Shown here one piece after another: positions 46,131-57,000 of a DNA stretch of 64,000 bases. The position numbers and the translations under genes are program-made. Source of the DNA: Rhodanobacteraceae bacterium (GTDB lineage: Bacteria > Pseudomonadota > Gammaproteobacteria > Xanthomonadales > Rhodanobacteraceae); the NCBI GenBank assembly GCA_004299555.1, contig SCQU01000003.1:186001-250000 (forward strand). Reading direction: 5' to 3'. The notes under the pieces were generated by a model. It was given only the letters and a program-made list of their open reading frames with translations, searched no databases and was not told where the DNA came from. How positions within the stretch are numbered: position 1 is the stretch's first letter; each line of letters opens with the position of its first letter.

Positions 46131-46751
46131 TCAGTGCAACTGATCGAGACCCTGCGCCTTGAGCGCCTTCGCAACGCCGGCATCGGCGCGCATGCGGGTT
46201 TCAAACCTCTTGAGATTGTCGAGCCCGGCAAGGTCGACCTTGACCGCCTTGGCCCAACGCAGCACCACGAACAGGTACGGGTCGGCGATTGAACGGCTGC
46301 CCGTAAGGTAATCGTGCTTGCCGAGCTGCGCATTGAACTCTTCGAAGTACTTGCGCAGAACCTTGCGCGCGTTGGCGTGGGTCTTCTCGATGGCGGCCTT
46401 GTCCTCAAGGTAATCGGTGGCGCCAAACAGCGGCTTGTAGGCCGGGTGTACATCGGAATTGATGATCGCGAGCCAGCGGTTGATCTCGGCGCGGCTGCGT
46501 GGGGTGCCGTCGCCGCCCAGCTTCGCGGTCGGGAACTTGTCGGCCAGGTAATTGAGGATCGCGGCGTTCTCGACCAACACGTAGCCGTCTTCGTCCAGGA
46601 TCGGCACCTGATGGTTGGGGTTGAGCTTCAGCATCTCCGGTTTCTGGAGGTCATCGCGCTGAATCATCTTCACTTCGTAGGGCTTGCCAATCCATTCGAG
46701 CGCGATGTGGGTGGCGAGGGCGCAGGAACCGGCGAAACTGTAAAGCTTCAT
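46131..46751 (-). CDS. Glutathione S-transferase, beta-class-like
   Basis: A 206-aa protein with a thioredoxin-fold N-terminal domain (MKLYSFAGSCALATHIAL). Cys10 is at the beta-class catalytic position; NHQVPILDEDG carries the cis-proline, and ENAAILNYLAD is the glutathione gamma-Glu site. The C-terminal half is all helical (SIADPYLFVVLRWA). It conjugates or reduces with glutathione. AGGAG is upstream of the ATG. It sits inside the stretch dividing prpBC from prpD. Confidence 0.92.
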   Translation of the reverse strand: MKLYSFAGSCALATHIALEWIGKPYEVKMIQRDDLQKPEMLKLNPNHQVPILDEDGYVLVENAAILNYLADKFPTAKLGGDGTPRSRAEINRWLAIINSDVHPAYKPLFGATDYLEDKAAIEKTHANARKVLRKYFEEFNAQLGKHDYLTGSRSIADPYLFVVLRWAKAVKVDLAGLDNLKRFETRMRADAGVAKALKAQGLDQLH

Positions 46752-46945
46752 GAGATTCTCCTATGGGCGAGTCTAGGTCGCGTCGCAGGCGCGGCAGGAC
46801 GTGCGCGCACACGCGCACGGGCCTACCTGAATGGGGACACCGCCGTCGCGCTTCAAGTGGACGCGGCGCTCCCGGGGTCCGGGGCATCCGGCGGCGGGAA
46901 CCGGCCATGCCCGCGCTTGGGGTCCGGCCCGGCCGCGCCGCGTGC

Positions 46946-49021
<2,076 letters not shown>

Positions 49022-49082
49022 CTATGCTCGCGCGGGAGCGGCGTCGGCTGCCGCGTTGCTGCACCATCAGGGGAGAATCGGC

Positions 49083-49937
49083 ATGGGCAAATTCGCGCGT
49101 ACCTGGGCACTGCTCGGCGCTTCATGGCGGGTGTTGATGCAGGACAAGCGCCTCGTCGTGTTTCCACTTATTTCAGGTTTTGCGTTGCTGCTGCTGATCA
49201 TCCTGTTCTTCGGGCCGATCGTCATTGACCGCATCGGGCAGCCGCCGGTGCCGGGCGCGGTGGCGTTCCCACCCAGGCTGTGGCTCGCGATGTTCGTGTT
49301 CTATTTTCTGGACAGCTGCGTCATCGTGTTTTTCAACTCGGCGCTGATCGCCTGCGTATTCCGCCAGATCGAAGGCGGTGAGCCCTCACTTGCCTACGGT
49401 CTGGGTTTCGCCTGGCGGCGCCTGCCGCAGATCCTCGGCTGGGCCTTGCTGACCGCGACGGTGGGCATGCTGCTGCGCATGCTGGAGCAGAAGGTCGGTT
49501 TTGTCGGCCGTCTCGTGGTTGGCATGCTGGGCATGGCCTGGGCGGTGACCGCGTTCCTGGTGGTGCCGGTACTGGTCGCCGAGGGCACCGGCCCGATCGA
49601 ATCCTACAAGCGTTCGGTGGAGATGCTGAAGCGCACCTGGGGCGAGCAGATCATCGGCAACGTCAGCTTCAGCCTGATCTTCGGGCTGTGCATGTTCGTG
49701 CCGTTGTTCATCGTGTATGCCCTGGCGCAGCAACACGCGACAGCGACGGCGTGGCTGGCGTTCGGGCTGCTCCCGGTGGTGTGGATTGCGCTCGTGGTAC
49801 TGGTGCAATCGACCCTGCAGACGATCTACCAGGCGGCGATCTACCTGTACGCCGCCAATGGCGAGGCCCCGGCGGGTTTCGACGGCCAGGTGCTGGCCGC
49901 GGCATTCCGTCCAAAGCAACCACGCGGCTGGCTATGA
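49083..49937 (+). CDS. Integral membrane protein of unknown function (DUF6159-like)
   Basis: A 284-aa protein with about six membrane helices. It begins MGKFARTWALLGASWRVL followed by VFPLISGFALLLLIILFFG; later helices include LLTATVGMLLRML, VTAFLVVPVLVAEG and WIALVVLVQSTLQTIYQAAIYLYA. The pattern resembles uncharacterised membrane proteins annotated as DUF6159; this family call is from memory of the pattern. GGGGAG precedes ATG 49083. A DUF924 gene follows 25 bp downstream. Confidence 0.72.
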   Translation: MGKFARTWALLGASWRVLMQDKRLVVFPLISGFALLLLIILFFGPIVIDRIGQPPVPGAVAFPPRLWLAMFVFYFLDSCVIVFFNSALIACVFRQIEGGEPSLAYGLGFAWRRLPQILGWALLTATVGMLLRMLEQKVGFVGRLVVGMLGMAWAVTAFLVVPVLVAEGTGPIESYKRSVEMLKRTWGEQIIGNVSFSLIFGLCMFVPLFIVYALAQQHATATAWLAFGLLPVVWIALVVLVQSTLQTIYQAAIYLYAANGEAPAGFDGQVLAAAFRPKQPRGWL

Positions 49938-49962
49938 TGGCGGGCGTAGCCGACAGCAGGTG

Positions 49963-50508
49963 ATGGCCGTGGATCCACAAGAGGTACTGCACTTCTGGTT
50001 CGATGAAGCCACGCCCGAACAGCACTTCAGGAAGAACGCTGCCTTCGATGCCCTGATCCGCGACCGCTTTGGCAGCACGCACGCGGCCGCCGCGCGCGGC
50101 GAGCTGGCCGCGTGGCGCGATGCGGCGGGCGGCAGACTGGCCGAAATCATCGTGCTGGATCAGTTTTCGCGGAACCTGTTTCGCGCCGACGCGCGCGCGT
50201 TTGCAACCGACGGCATGGCACTGGTGCTGGCGCAGGAAGCCATCCGCGCAGGCGTCGACCGCGACCTGTCGCCAGCACGGCGGGCGTTCCTGTACATGCC
50301 GTTCATGCATTCGGAGTCGCCCGTCATGCACGTTGCGGCCGAACGCCTGTTCGGCCAGCCGGGGCTTGAGCGCAACTACGAATTCGAGCTGAAGCACAAG
50401 GCCATCATCAGCCGCTTTGGCCGCTACCCGCACCGCAACCAAGCGCTCGGGCGCGCCTCGACACCCGAGGAAATCGCCTTTCTGGCCCAGCCCAATTCAT
50501 CTTTTTGA
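49963..50508 (+). CDS. DUF924 family protein
   Basis: A 181-aa protein with DUF924 features: VLHFWFDEATPEQHFRKN, IIVLDQFSRNLFRADARAFA, RRAFLYMPFMHSES and FGRYPHRNQALGRASTPEE. The family has a TPR-like helical fold and unknown function. The ATG at 49963 follows AGCAGG closely. Its 3' end overlaps that of the convergent TerC gene by 12 bp. Confidence 0.9.
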   Translation: MAVDPQEVLHFWFDEATPEQHFRKNAAFDALIRDRFGSTHAAAARGELAAWRDAAGGRLAEIIVLDQFSRNLFRADARAFATDGMALVLAQEAIRAGVDRDLSPARRAFLYMPFMHSESPVMHVAAERLFGQPGLERNYEFELKHKAIISRFGRYPHRNQALGRASTPEEIAFLAQPNSSF

Positions 50509-51225
50509 CCGGGCGTTGACCGCGGGCTGGCGCCGGCGGCGCAGCCACCAGCCGGTCCCGGTGATGCCGATGATCATGACGGCATCGACCAGGTAACGCA
50601 GCGCGGCGTGCGCGTCAAACCACGGATCCACCAGGTCATCGCCGGTGAGCATGCGCCCGGCGGTCCACGCGATCGCTGCCGCGCCGAGGTAGATGATGAG
50701 CGGGTAGCGATCGATCAGCTTCAGCAGCAGGGTCGAGCTCCACACCACCAGCGGTACGCTGATGGCGAGGCCGATGACCACGAGCCCGAGGTGCCCGCCC
50801 GAGGCGCCGGCGATGCCGAGCACGTTGTCGAGGCCCATCAACGCATCGGCGGCCATGATCGTCGCGATGGCGCTCCAGAAATCATTGGCGCGGCGCAGCG
50901 GATGGCGCGGCCCCTGCTGGCTCGGATCCTGACGCAGCAACTTGAGCGCAATCGGGATCAGCACCACCCCGCCGGTCAGCATCAAACCCGGGACCTTCAG
51001 CAGCCAGATGACGCCCGCGGTCATCGCCACGCGCACCACGATGGCGCCGGCCGTACCCCAGAAAATCGCGCGGAACTGGTGGTGCCTGGGCAGGTTGCGC
51101 GCGACCAGTGCAATCACGATCGCGTTGTCGCCCGCGAGTACCAGGTCAATGACGATGATCGAGGCCAGTCCGCTCCAGAAGACGGGATCCAGCGGGTTGT
51201 GAAACACGGCTTCGAGGGGCGACAT
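50497..51225 (-). CDS. TerC/YjbE-family membrane protein (putative Mn2+ exporter)
   Basis: A 242-aa protein with seven membrane helices. The TerC core acidic motifs are intact: IIVIDLVLAGDNAIVIALVA near the N-terminus and IMAADALMGLDNVLGIAGAS in the second half. TerC/Alx/YjbE proteins move Mn2+ and related metals. ATG 51225 (MSPLEAVF) has GGAG 6 bp upstream. An in-frame extension to 51312 would translate part of the riboswitch and is rejected. The yybP-ykoY element upstream predicts induction by Mn2+. Confidence 0.9.
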   Translation of the reverse strand: MSPLEAVFHNPLDPVFWSGLASIIVIDLVLAGDNAIVIALVARNLPRHHQFRAIFWGTAGAIVVRVAMTAGVIWLLKVPGLMLTGGVVLIPIALKLLRQDPSQQGPRHPLRRANDFWSAIATIMAADALMGLDNVLGIAGASGGHLGLVVIGLAISVPLVVWSSTLLLKLIDRYPLIIYLGAAAIAWTAGRMLTGDDLVDPWFDAHAALRYLVDAVMIIGITGTGWWLRRRRQPAVNARSKR

Positions 51226-51284
51226 CGCGGCTCCGGCGTGGACCTGGATCGAACTTCGTGTACCACTCTGGTGGTATCCGATGT

Positions 51285-51400
51285 CGAAAGTCTCGCGCGC
51301 GGTTGCATCCAACCGCCGTGGCGACCGGGGTACGCTGTACCCGTGTTGACGATCACCACACAGAATCGGCCTGCGCCGGATCCGGTGCTACTCCCTTTCG
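51285..51400 (-). ncRNA. yybP-ykoY (Mn2+-sensing) riboswitch
   Basis: Read on the - strand, the element starts CGAAAG-GGAGTAGC and ends GCGAGA-CTTTCG. CGAAAG and CTTTCG close helix P1. GGAGTAGC is the invariant loop L1 and GCGAGAC fits the L3 metal-site consensus. Between them lie clean hairpins: GTGGTGA/TCGCCAC, GGGTAC/GTACCC and GCGGTTG/CAACCGC. About 60 bp remain before the TerC start, containing a TACCAC/GTGGTA hairpin that could act in the expression platform. Family knowledge: this aptamer binds Mn2+ and turns on metal exporters. Confidence 0.88.
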
Positions 51401-51500
51401 GGTTCTCCCGCTGATTGTGGAAGCAGCGCCGGCACGCGTCAACGCGGGCCCGTCTCTGGCAAAATAGGCGGTTGCCACCGCCGATGCCGACAGGAACCCC

Positions 51501-52964
51501 ATGAACCAGGCCGCTACCCATTCCGCCCTTCGCCCCGCGCCCGACCAGCCACTGGTGGACGTGGCCGACTATGTGCTCGATGACCGCATCCAGTCGCCGG
51601 AGGCCTGGGAGACGGCGCGCTACATGTTGATGGATGCGCTGGGCTGCGCGCTGCTGGCGCTGCGGTTTCCACAGTGCGTGAAACACCTGGCGCCGATCGT
51701 CCCCGGTGCAACCCTCGCGGGCGGTGCGCGGGTACCGGGTACGGCGCTTGAGCTTGACCCCGCGCAAGCCGCGTTTTGCATCGGCACCGAGATTCGCTGG
51801 CTGGACTTCAACGACACCTGGCTCGCGGCCGAGTGGGGCCACCCGTCCGACAACCTCGGCACCGTGCTGGCGGTGGCCGACTGGTTGTCGCGCAAGTACC
51901 TGCGCGAAGGGCGCAAGCCCATGACCGTGCGTGACGTGCTGGGCTGGGCGATCAAGGCGCACGAAATCCAGGGCTGCTACGCGCTCAGGAACTCCTTCAA
52001 CCGCGCCGGCATGGACCACGTCATCCTGGTACGCCTGGCGTCGACCGCGGTCGCGACCGCGATGCTCGGCGGTACGCGCGAGCAGATCATCACCGCGGTC
52101 TCCAACAGCTGGCTCGACAATGGTGTCTTGCGTACCTATCGCCACGCGCCCAATACCGGACCGCGCAAGAGCTGGGCCGCAGGCGATGCCTGCCGCCGCG
52201 CGGTGACGCTGGCACTGGATGCGGTTGCCACCGATGAACCGGGCTATCCGTCGGCGTTGTCCGCCAGCACCTGGGGTTTTTACGACGTTGCCTTTGGCGG
52301 CAAGGCGTTCGAGTTCGAGCGCCCCTTTGGCAGCTATGTGATGGAGAACGTGCTGTTCAAGCTGAGCTTTCCGGCCGAGTTCCACGCGCAGACGGCGGTC
52401 GAATGCGCCATGCAGCTGCACCCGCTGGTGCGGGATCGCATCGGTGACATCGACCGTGTGGAGATCGAGACCCAGGAAGCGGGCGATCGCATCATCAACA
52501 AGACCGGTCCCCTGGCCAACTACGCCGATCGCGACCACTGCATCCAGTACATGGTGGCGGTGCCGCTGATCTTCGGGCGCCTGGTGGCGGAAGATTACGC
52601 GGACGGCGTGGCCGCGGATCCGCGCATCGATGCATTGCGGGCGCGGATGACGGTCAAGGAAAACCCGCAGTTCACGCGCGATTATTTTGACCCGGACAAA
52701 CGCTATATCGGCAACTCGGTGCAAGTGTTTTTCAAGGACGGGTCGAAAACCGACAAGGTGGTGGTGGATTTCCCGATCGGCCATCGGCGCCGTCGGGCCG
52801 AGGGCATTCCGGTACTGCTGGACAAGTTCCATCGTGCGCTGGCAGGATGCTTGCCGGCGGAACAAGTCGCGAAAGTCATTCATGTATGTGAACAGAAAGA
52901 ACACATGCTGGCCATGTCCGTGCCCGAGTTCATGAACTTGTTCGTTGCGGCTCCCCGCGTCTGA
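51501..52964 (+). CDS. prpD: 2-methylcitrate dehydratase
   Basis: A 487-aa MmgE/PrpD family enzyme that dehydrates 2-methylcitrate to 2-methyl-cis-aconitate. Recognisable stretches are ARYMLMDALGCALLAL, RWLDFNDTWLAAEWGHPSDN, NSWLDNGVLRTYRHAPNTGP, RKSWAAGDA and FPAEFHAQTAVECA. AGGA precedes the ATG at 51501. prpB and prpC lie 5.6 kb to the left in the same direction, with intervening genes on both strands, so prpD must have its own promoter in the 100 bp after the riboswitch. Confidence 0.95.
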   Translation: MNQAATHSALRPAPDQPLVDVADYVLDDRIQSPEAWETARYMLMDALGCALLALRFPQCVKHLAPIVPGATLAGGARVPGTALELDPAQAAFCIGTEIRWLDFNDTWLAAEWGHPSDNLGTVLAVADWLSRKYLREGRKPMTVRDVLGWAIKAHEIQGCYALRNSFNRAGMDHVILVRLASTAVATAMLGGTREQIITAVSNSWLDNGVLRTYRHAPNTGPRKSWAAGDACRRAVTLALDAVATDEPGYPSALSASTWGFYDVAFGGKAFEFERPFGSYVMENVLFKLSFPAEFHAQTAVECAMQLHPLVRDRIGDIDRVEIETQEAGDRIINKTGPLANYADRDHCIQYMVAVPLIFGRLVAEDYADGVAADPRIDALRARMTVKENPQFTRDYFDPDKRYIGNSVQVFFKDGSKTDKVVVDFPIGHRRRRAEGIPVLLDKFHRALAGCLPAEQVAKVIHVCEQKEHMLAMSVPEFMNLFVAAPRV

Positions 52965-53152
52965 GCCCTGTATGAACGAACCGGCGCAGGGCCAACTAAA
53001 TTGTTTGTTTTTTGCTAAACTAGCGCAGCCTTAACGGAATGGCCGTGTGGGTCGGTTGAATTTCCGCTTAGTGGTTTTGCAGTTTGGAAAACTAAAGGGC
53101 ACTGCGGAATCAACGCAGACGCCTGAAGAATCAACAACGAGGAGACTTTCCG

Positions 53153-54310
53153 ATGAAACGTAACGGCTTGTTCGCGGTGATCGCGCTGGCCCTGGGTGCT
53201 GCTGGCGTGGTGTCGGTTGCCAACGCCCAGACCACGGCGCCGGCGACGGATGCAGGCAGCATCAGCAACCCGAATTACAGCAACTGGTACATCGTGCCGC
53301 GCATCGGCGTGATGGTGCCCGACAGCGGCCGCGGGACCAAGGCGGACGCTATCGGCGGTTTGGGTGTCGGTTTCTGGGTGACCCCGAACTTCACCCTGGA
53401 TCTTGAAGCCACGCTCGACAACTCCGATTACAAGAGTTCCTCGCTGCGCAACGGCAAAGAGTGGGAGACCGCGGGCATTGACGTGGCCGGCCGCTACTAC
53501 TTCATGGATCCGGCCAGCCCGTGGCGGCCGTACGTGATGGGTGGCATCGGTTTCTGGCGGAATGCGGCGGTGTCCGGCGAGCTTGCGAATGCCGGCGGAG
53601 AGTTTGGCAACGTTCCGGCCAGCAACGGCTACAGCTGGGGCCCGGGCGCGACCGCTGGCGTCGGCGTGCTCTACAACGTCAACGACCGTATCGCACTGCG
53701 TGGCGAGATCGCCGCGCGCTACATGCGTGACACCCAGTCGGCCCGGCTTGCCGGTATTGCCGGCCCCGGTTTGCCGCACACCTACGGCCCGAAGCAGTGG
53801 CTGGACGGGATGGCGACCATTGGCCTGGTGATCAACATGGGCCACGCCGCGCCGCCGCCCGCGCCGGCAGCAGCGCCGGCTCCGGCCCCGGTAGCCCCGC
53901 CGCCGCCGCCGCCGCAGAATGTGGTCATCGACCTGCGTGGCGTGAACTTCAAGTTCGACCGTCCGAAGAAGGGTGAGTCCAACATCGGCCCGACCCTGAA
54001 GCCGCCGGCGTCCGATTCGCTCGCGATCCTGAACCAGGCGGTTGATACCTTGAATCGCTACCCGCAGGTCAAGATCGAGATCGACGGTTACACCGACTCC
54101 GTTGGTACCGCGAAATACAACCAGGGCCTGTCGGAGCGTCGTGCGCAGATCGTTGACCAGTACCTGACCTCGCACGGTATCGACGCCAGCCGCATCACGG
54201 CGGTGCAGGGCTTCGGCATGTCCAACCCGGTTGACACCAACAAGACCGCCGCTGGCCGTCAGCGCAACCGTCGCGTCGAGTTCAAGGTGGAGCAGGGCGG
54301 CAACATGTAA
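53153..54310 (+). CDS. OmpA-family outer membrane protein
   Basis: A 385-aa protein: a signal peptide ending VANAQ, an N-terminal eight-stranded beta-barrel (NWYIVPRIGVMVPD, GVGFWVTPNFTLDLE, VAGRYYFMD), an Ala/Pro linker and a C-terminal OmpA domain (IEIDGYTDSVGTAKYNQGLS, ERRAQIVDQYL, GFGMSNPVDTN, RQRNRRVEF) that binds peptidoglycan through its Asp and Arg. GAGGAG precedes the ATG. The upstream 190 bp contain an AT-rich promoter-like stretch (52993-53021, with TAAACT at 53016). A strong terminator follows. Confidence 0.95.
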   Translation: MKRNGLFAVIALALGAAGVVSVANAQTTAPATDAGSISNPNYSNWYIVPRIGVMVPDSGRGTKADAIGGLGVGFWVTPNFTLDLEATLDNSDYKSSSLRNGKEWETAGIDVAGRYYFMDPASPWRPYVMGGIGFWRNAAVSGELANAGGEFGNVPASNGYSWGPGATAGVGVLYNVNDRIALRGEIAARYMRDTQSARLAGIAGPGLPHTYGPKQWLDGMATIGLVINMGHAAPPPAPAAAPAPAPVAPPPPPPQNVVIDLRGVNFKFDRPKKGESNIGPTLKPPASDSLAILNQAVDTLNRYPQVKIEIDGYTDSVGTAKYNQGLSERRAQIVDQYLTSHGIDASRITAVQGFGMSNPVDTNKTAAGRQRNRRVEFKVEQGGNM

Positions 54311-54357
54311 CCGCTGTGGATGAGTCGACGCCGGTGGCGTCGATGATTCCGGATTTG

Positions 54358-54383
54358 AAAAGGCCCGGCTTGCCGGGCCTTTT
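54358..54383 (+). terminator. Intrinsic terminator of the ompA gene
   Basis: AAAAGGCCCGGC (54358-54369) pairs perfectly with GCCGGGCCTTTT (54372-54383) over 12 bp, followed by CTTTAT. It lies 48 bp after the stop codon. Confidence 0.92.
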
Positions 54384-54400
54384 CTTTATACCATCCTGAA

Positions 54401-55240
54401 ATGCCGCGAAGATCAGGAACCGTCGTGCAACCGCCCGTACCCGCCACCCGACCTGCCGGCAGCCGCGCGCTGTCCGTGGCACCGGCGCACGGATTGGCGC
54501 GCACGCTGTCGCGGATGGGGGTGTGTTCACGCAGCGAAGCCGAACGCCGCATCATCGCGGGCCGGGTGCGCGTGAACGGCAGGCGGGTGCGCGAACCAGA
54601 GGCGCCGGTCGACGCGGCGCGCGACCGCATCGAGCTTGACGGTGCGGCGGTGCGCCCACCCGCGCGCTGCTGCATTGCGCTCAACAAGCCGCGCGGGCTG
54701 GTGGTCACCGCGGCCGATGAGCAAGGGCGCGACACGGTGTATTCGTTGCTGCGCGACGCACGCCTGCCCTGGCTCGCGCCGGTAGGACGGCTGGACAAGG
54801 CGAGCGAAGGGCTGCTCATCATGACCAACGACCCGGCCTGGGCGGCGCGCCTTACCGGTCCCGCCGCCCGCGTCGGCAAGACCTACCGGGTGCAGGTGCG
54901 GGGCGTGCCCGCTGCGGCAACGCTGCGGCAGTGGTGTGCGGGTGTGGCCGATCGCGGCGAGTGCCTGCGGGCCGAGTCGGTGAAGGTCGTGGGTGGCGGC
55001 GATCGCAACAGCTGGCTCGAAGTAGTGCTGACAACCGGCAGGAATCGGCAGATCCGCCGCATGTGCGACGCGTGCGGGCACCAGGTGTTGCGCCTGGTGC
55101 GGATCGCGATCGGTCCGCTCACGCTCGGCGACCTGCCCAAGGGTGCGTGGCGTGCATTGACCGTGGCCGAAATCGCGGCGCTGGCGCCGACCACGGGTCC
55201 GCTGCCGGCTGAGGCCGGGCTGCGCGGGACCCGCCGCTGA
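54401..55240 (+). CDS. Pseudouridine synthase of the RsuA/RluB/E/F family
   Basis: A 279-aa protein. An S4 RNA-binding domain (LARTLSRMGVCSRSEAERRI, IAGRVRVNGRRV) precedes the synthase domain: IALNKPRGLVVT, the catalytic aspartate in PVGRLDKASEGLLI, KTYRVQVRGVP and TGRNRQIRRMCDACGH. It isomerises uridine in rRNA; the target among 16S and 23S sites cannot be assigned. The N-terminal ~30 residues before the S4 domain are atypical, so translation may start later than 54401; no clear ribosome site marks the start. Confidence 0.88.
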   Translation: MPRRSGTVVQPPVPATRPAGSRALSVAPAHGLARTLSRMGVCSRSEAERRIIAGRVRVNGRRVREPEAPVDAARDRIELDGAAVRPPARCCIALNKPRGLVVTAADEQGRDTVYSLLRDARLPWLAPVGRLDKASEGLLIMTNDPAWAARLTGPAARVGKTYRVQVRGVPAAATLRQWCAGVADRGECLRAESVKVVGGGDRNSWLEVVLTTGRNRQIRRMCDACGHQVLRLVRIAIGPLTLGDLPKGAWRALTVAEIAALAPTTGPLPAEAGLRGTRR

Positions 55241-55731
55241 TCCAGGCGCGGTCAGGGGCAGGTTTGTGCCGCACGGTGAAACTCGCGCGGTAGCCGGCGT
55301 CAACACGCGGATTGGCAAGTGCGGTCCGCACCACATGGTCCCGGTCGCCTTGGCCGCCAGGTGCGCCGGGTGGCCGCTCGCGCCCGCGCACCCGAAAACC
55401 GCGTGCCACCGCAAGCGTACCCGCAAGCACACGATCGTCTTGCACGGACAACGGCACGGGCAGGCTCAGTCGCGCAGTTCCATCGGACCTGGCGCACCGT
55501 GGCGCTGCTGGAGGCTCGCGGCAGGTGGCGGTCAGCCGCGCGCGAAGGCCTGCCGCGGCTTGGCAAGGTACCGCAACGCCCGAGCGATGCCGTGTCCTGT
55601 CGGTAGCGTGCAGCCCGGTGCGCGATCGTGTTCATGGAACCGGTGAGGTTCCCGGTGGCCGCGCCACTGCATTCGGCGCGTATCACCACGGCGCGGCTGT
55701 TGGCAGCCGCGGCCCGCGGCGCATCCGGCCC
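55241..55731. other. Intergenic region without recognisable gene
   Basis: About 490 bp between the convergent pseudouridine synthase and kbl genes. Several open frames cross it on both strands because of the high GC, but none has a ribosome site together with a recognisable protein pattern. No clear terminator hairpin was found. Confidence 0.5.
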
Positions 55732-56928
55732 TTACTTCACCAGGCCCAGCCGCCGCCCTACCTTGGTGAACGCAGCGATGGCCCGATCGAGATGTTCGCG
55801 CGTGTGCGCGGCGCACATCTGGGTGCGGATCCGCGCCTGGCCCTGGGCCACCACCGGATAGAAGAATCCGATCGCGTAGATGCCTTCGTCGAGCAGGCCC
55901 GTCGCGAGCGCCTGCGCAAGCTTGGCGTCGTGGGTCATCACCGGCACGATCGGGTGCGTGCCGGGCTTGATCTCGAAGCCGGCACGGGTCATGGCGGCGC
56001 GAAAGTACTGCGTGTTCGCGGCCAGCTTTTCCCGCAGCTCGCCGGCTTCGTCGAGCATCTTCAACACTTCGATCGAGGCGGCAACCAGTGCCGGTGGCAG
56101 CGAGTTGGAAAACAGGTAGGGCCGCGAGCGCTGGCGCAGCAGGTCGATGATTTCGCGGCGTCCGGTGGTAAAGCCGCCGGCGCCGCCACCGAGCGCCTTG
56201 CCGAGCGTGCCCGTGAAGATATCGATCTGGTCCAGCACCCCTTTCACTTCAGCCGAGCCGCGCCCCGTCTTGCCGATGAAGCCGGTCGCGTGGGATTCGT
56301 CGATGTGTACCAGGGCGTGGTATTTCGCGGCCAGACGCGTGATTGCATCGAGTGGCGCGAGTACGCCGTCCATCGAAAACACGCCATCGGTGGAAATCAG
56401 CTTGGTGCGCGCGCCGGCGGCGTCGGCTGCCTGCAACTGCTGTTCCAGGTCAGCCATGTCACCGTTGGCGTAGCGGTAGCGCCGGGCCTTGCACAGGCGC
56501 ACGCCGTCGATGATCGAGGCGTGGTTGAGCGCGTCGGAAATGATTGCGTCCTCGGCCCCCAGCAACGGTTCGAACAGGCCACCGTTGGCGTCAAAGCAGG
56601 CGACGTACAAGATCGCCTCATCGGTGCCGAAGAAGTGCGCGAGGTCGTGTTCAAGCTGCTTGTGCAGGTCCTGCGTACCGCAGATGAAGCGCACCGACGC
56701 CATGCCAAAGCCGTGCGTATCGAGCGCCCGTTGCGCGGCCTTGATCAGGCGCGGATGGTTGGCGAGGCCGAGGTAATTGTTGGCGCAGAAGTTCAGCACG
56801 CGGCGCCCGTCGGCCAGCGTGATCTCGGCCGACTGCGGCGAGGTGATGATGCGTTCGTCCTTGTACAGGCCCGCGTCGCGGATGGATTTCAGTTCGGCGG
56901 TGTAGCGCTCTTGCGCGGGATAGGTCAT
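55732..56928 (-). CDS. kbl: Glycine C-acetyltransferase (2-amino-3-ketobutyrate CoA ligase)
   Basis: A 398-aa PLP enzyme, the same length as E. coli Kbl. The cofactor lysine lies in [17 protein letters not shown]; other motifs are [30 protein letters not shown] and [12 protein letters not shown]. It cleaves 2-amino-3-ketobutyrate with CoA to glycine and acetyl-CoA, the second step of threonine breakdown after Tdh. ATG 56928 is chosen because it gives the E. coli N-terminal length; ATG 56940 is possible. tdh lies upstream in the same direction but is separated by a large DUF748 gene. Confidence 0.95.
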   Translation of the reverse strand: MTYPAQERYTAELKSIRDAGLYKDERIITSPQSAEITLADGRRVLNFCANNYLGLANHPRLIKAAQRALDTHGFGMASVRFICGTQDLHKQLEHDLAHFFGTDEAILYVACFDANGGLFEPLLGAEDAIISDALNHASIIDGVRLCKARRYRYANGDMADLEQQLQAADAAGARTKLISTDGVFSMDGVLAPLDAITRLAAKYHALVHIDESHATGFIGKTGRGSAEVKGVLDQIDIFTGTLGKALGGGAGGFTTGRREIIDLLRQRSRPYLFSNSLPPALVAASIEVLKMLDEAGELREKLAANTQYFRAAMTRAGFEIKPGTHPIVPVMTHDAKLAQALATGLLDEGIYAIGFFYPVVAQGQARIRTQMCAAHTREHLDRAIAAFTKVGRRLGLVK

Positions 56929-57000
56929 GGCGGCATCCATCAGGGTCAAAGGCGTATTTTGATCGTGCGCGGCGGGTCTGTGAAGCGCGCTCGACGCACC

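Noticed and set aside
51226-51312. N-terminal extension of the TerC protein
   Set aside because: It would translate riboswitch sequence; the ATG at 51225 has a proper ribosome site and the normal family N-terminus.
55241-55731. Small protein in the kbl/pseudouridine-synthase gap
   Set aside because: Several short frames exist on both strands but none has a ribosome site and a protein-like pattern together.
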